Positions 13,242-13,292 of a DNA stretch of 13,292 bases are shown here, one piece after another (the stretch's first letter is position 1; the number at the start of each line of letters is the position of its first letter). The position numbers were made by a program, and so were the translations under genes. Source of the DNA: an uncultured Oscillibacter sp. (GTDB lineage: Bacteria; Bacillota; Clostridia; Oscillospirales; Oscillospiraceae). Below the pieces are notes generated by a model, which did no database searches, was not told the origin of the DNA, and saw only the letters and a list, made by a program, of their open reading frames with translations. The stretch covers positions 1 through 13,292 of the forward strand of contig UQUC01000063.1 of NCBI GenBank assembly GCA_900544105.1, read 5' to 3'.

Positions 13242-13292
13242 TGGGGTGGGTGATGGGACTCGAACCCACAACACCTGGAACCACAATCCAGT
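13242..13292 (-). tRNA. tRNA-His (anticodon GTG), 5' part outside the window
   Basis: The 3' 51 nt are visible: anticodon stem CTGGA/TCCAG with loop TTGTGGT (anticodon GTG), T-arm GTGGGTTCGAGTCCCAT, acceptor 3' strand CACCCAC, C73 (the histidine identity base opposite G-1) and CCA at 13242-13244. The acceptor 5' strand and D-arm lie beyond the right edge. Confidence 0.95.

Noticed and set aside
1..13292. Mobile elements, phage genes, CRISPR arrays or attachment sites
   Set aside because: No transposase, integrase, terminal inverted repeats or repeat-spacer pattern was seen. The tRNA genes have no duplicated 3' ends inside the window that would suggest integration.

Overview
The window looks like a chromosomal segment of a spore-forming, GC-rich Firmicute of the class Clostridia, most likely a gut member of the Oscillospirales. 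The signs are a stage II sporulation protein P gene, strong AGGAGG-type ribosome binding sites, short tandem tRNA genes with encoded CCA ends, an orphan ECF S component, and DUF1538 and DUF3842 genes. The lineage is inferred from gene content and sequence style, not from a marker phylogeny. No insertion sequence, prophage, CRISPR array or rRNA is visible.

Layout. The left edge holds the 3' end of a plus-strand gene (to 373) and a long hairpin (427-474) shared with a convergent minus-strand operon. That operon (2728 to 487) encodes a DUF1538 polytopic membrane protein followed by a tandem PII-like protein. Upstream of it, all on the minus strand, are spoIIP (2894-4048), endonuclease IV (4168-4998) and a 56-residue helical protein (5064-5234), the first two with their own terminators. 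A divergent plus-strand pair (5458-6953) encodes a P-loop kinase with an extra N-terminal domain, translationally coupled to a DUF3842 protein.

A bidirectional terminator (6965-7001) ends that pair. All remaining genes are on the minus strand: two half-size CHR transporters overlapping by 4 bp (7008-8152), an ECF S component (8270-8830), a slipin-type SPFH protein (8978-9913), a DAACS-family symporter (10119-11321) behind an ACT-domain threonine dehydratase (11406-12596), and tRNA genes in the transcription order His (cut by the window edge), Gln, Lys. Almost every unit has a readable promoter and/or intrinsic terminator.

How genes may work together. The threonine dehydratase and symporter form a plausible uptake-and-deamination unit for serine or threonine. 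The symporter lacks the arginine that binds acidic side chains in aspartate transporters, which fits neutral substrates. The DUF1538 and PII-like pair looks like a membrane carrier with a dedicated soluble regulator and is the best candidate here for an under-described system. The most unusual cis-element is a 9-bp hairpin between a strong Shine-Dalgarno sequence and the symporter start codon; folding it would shorten a 31-nt gap to about 9 nt.
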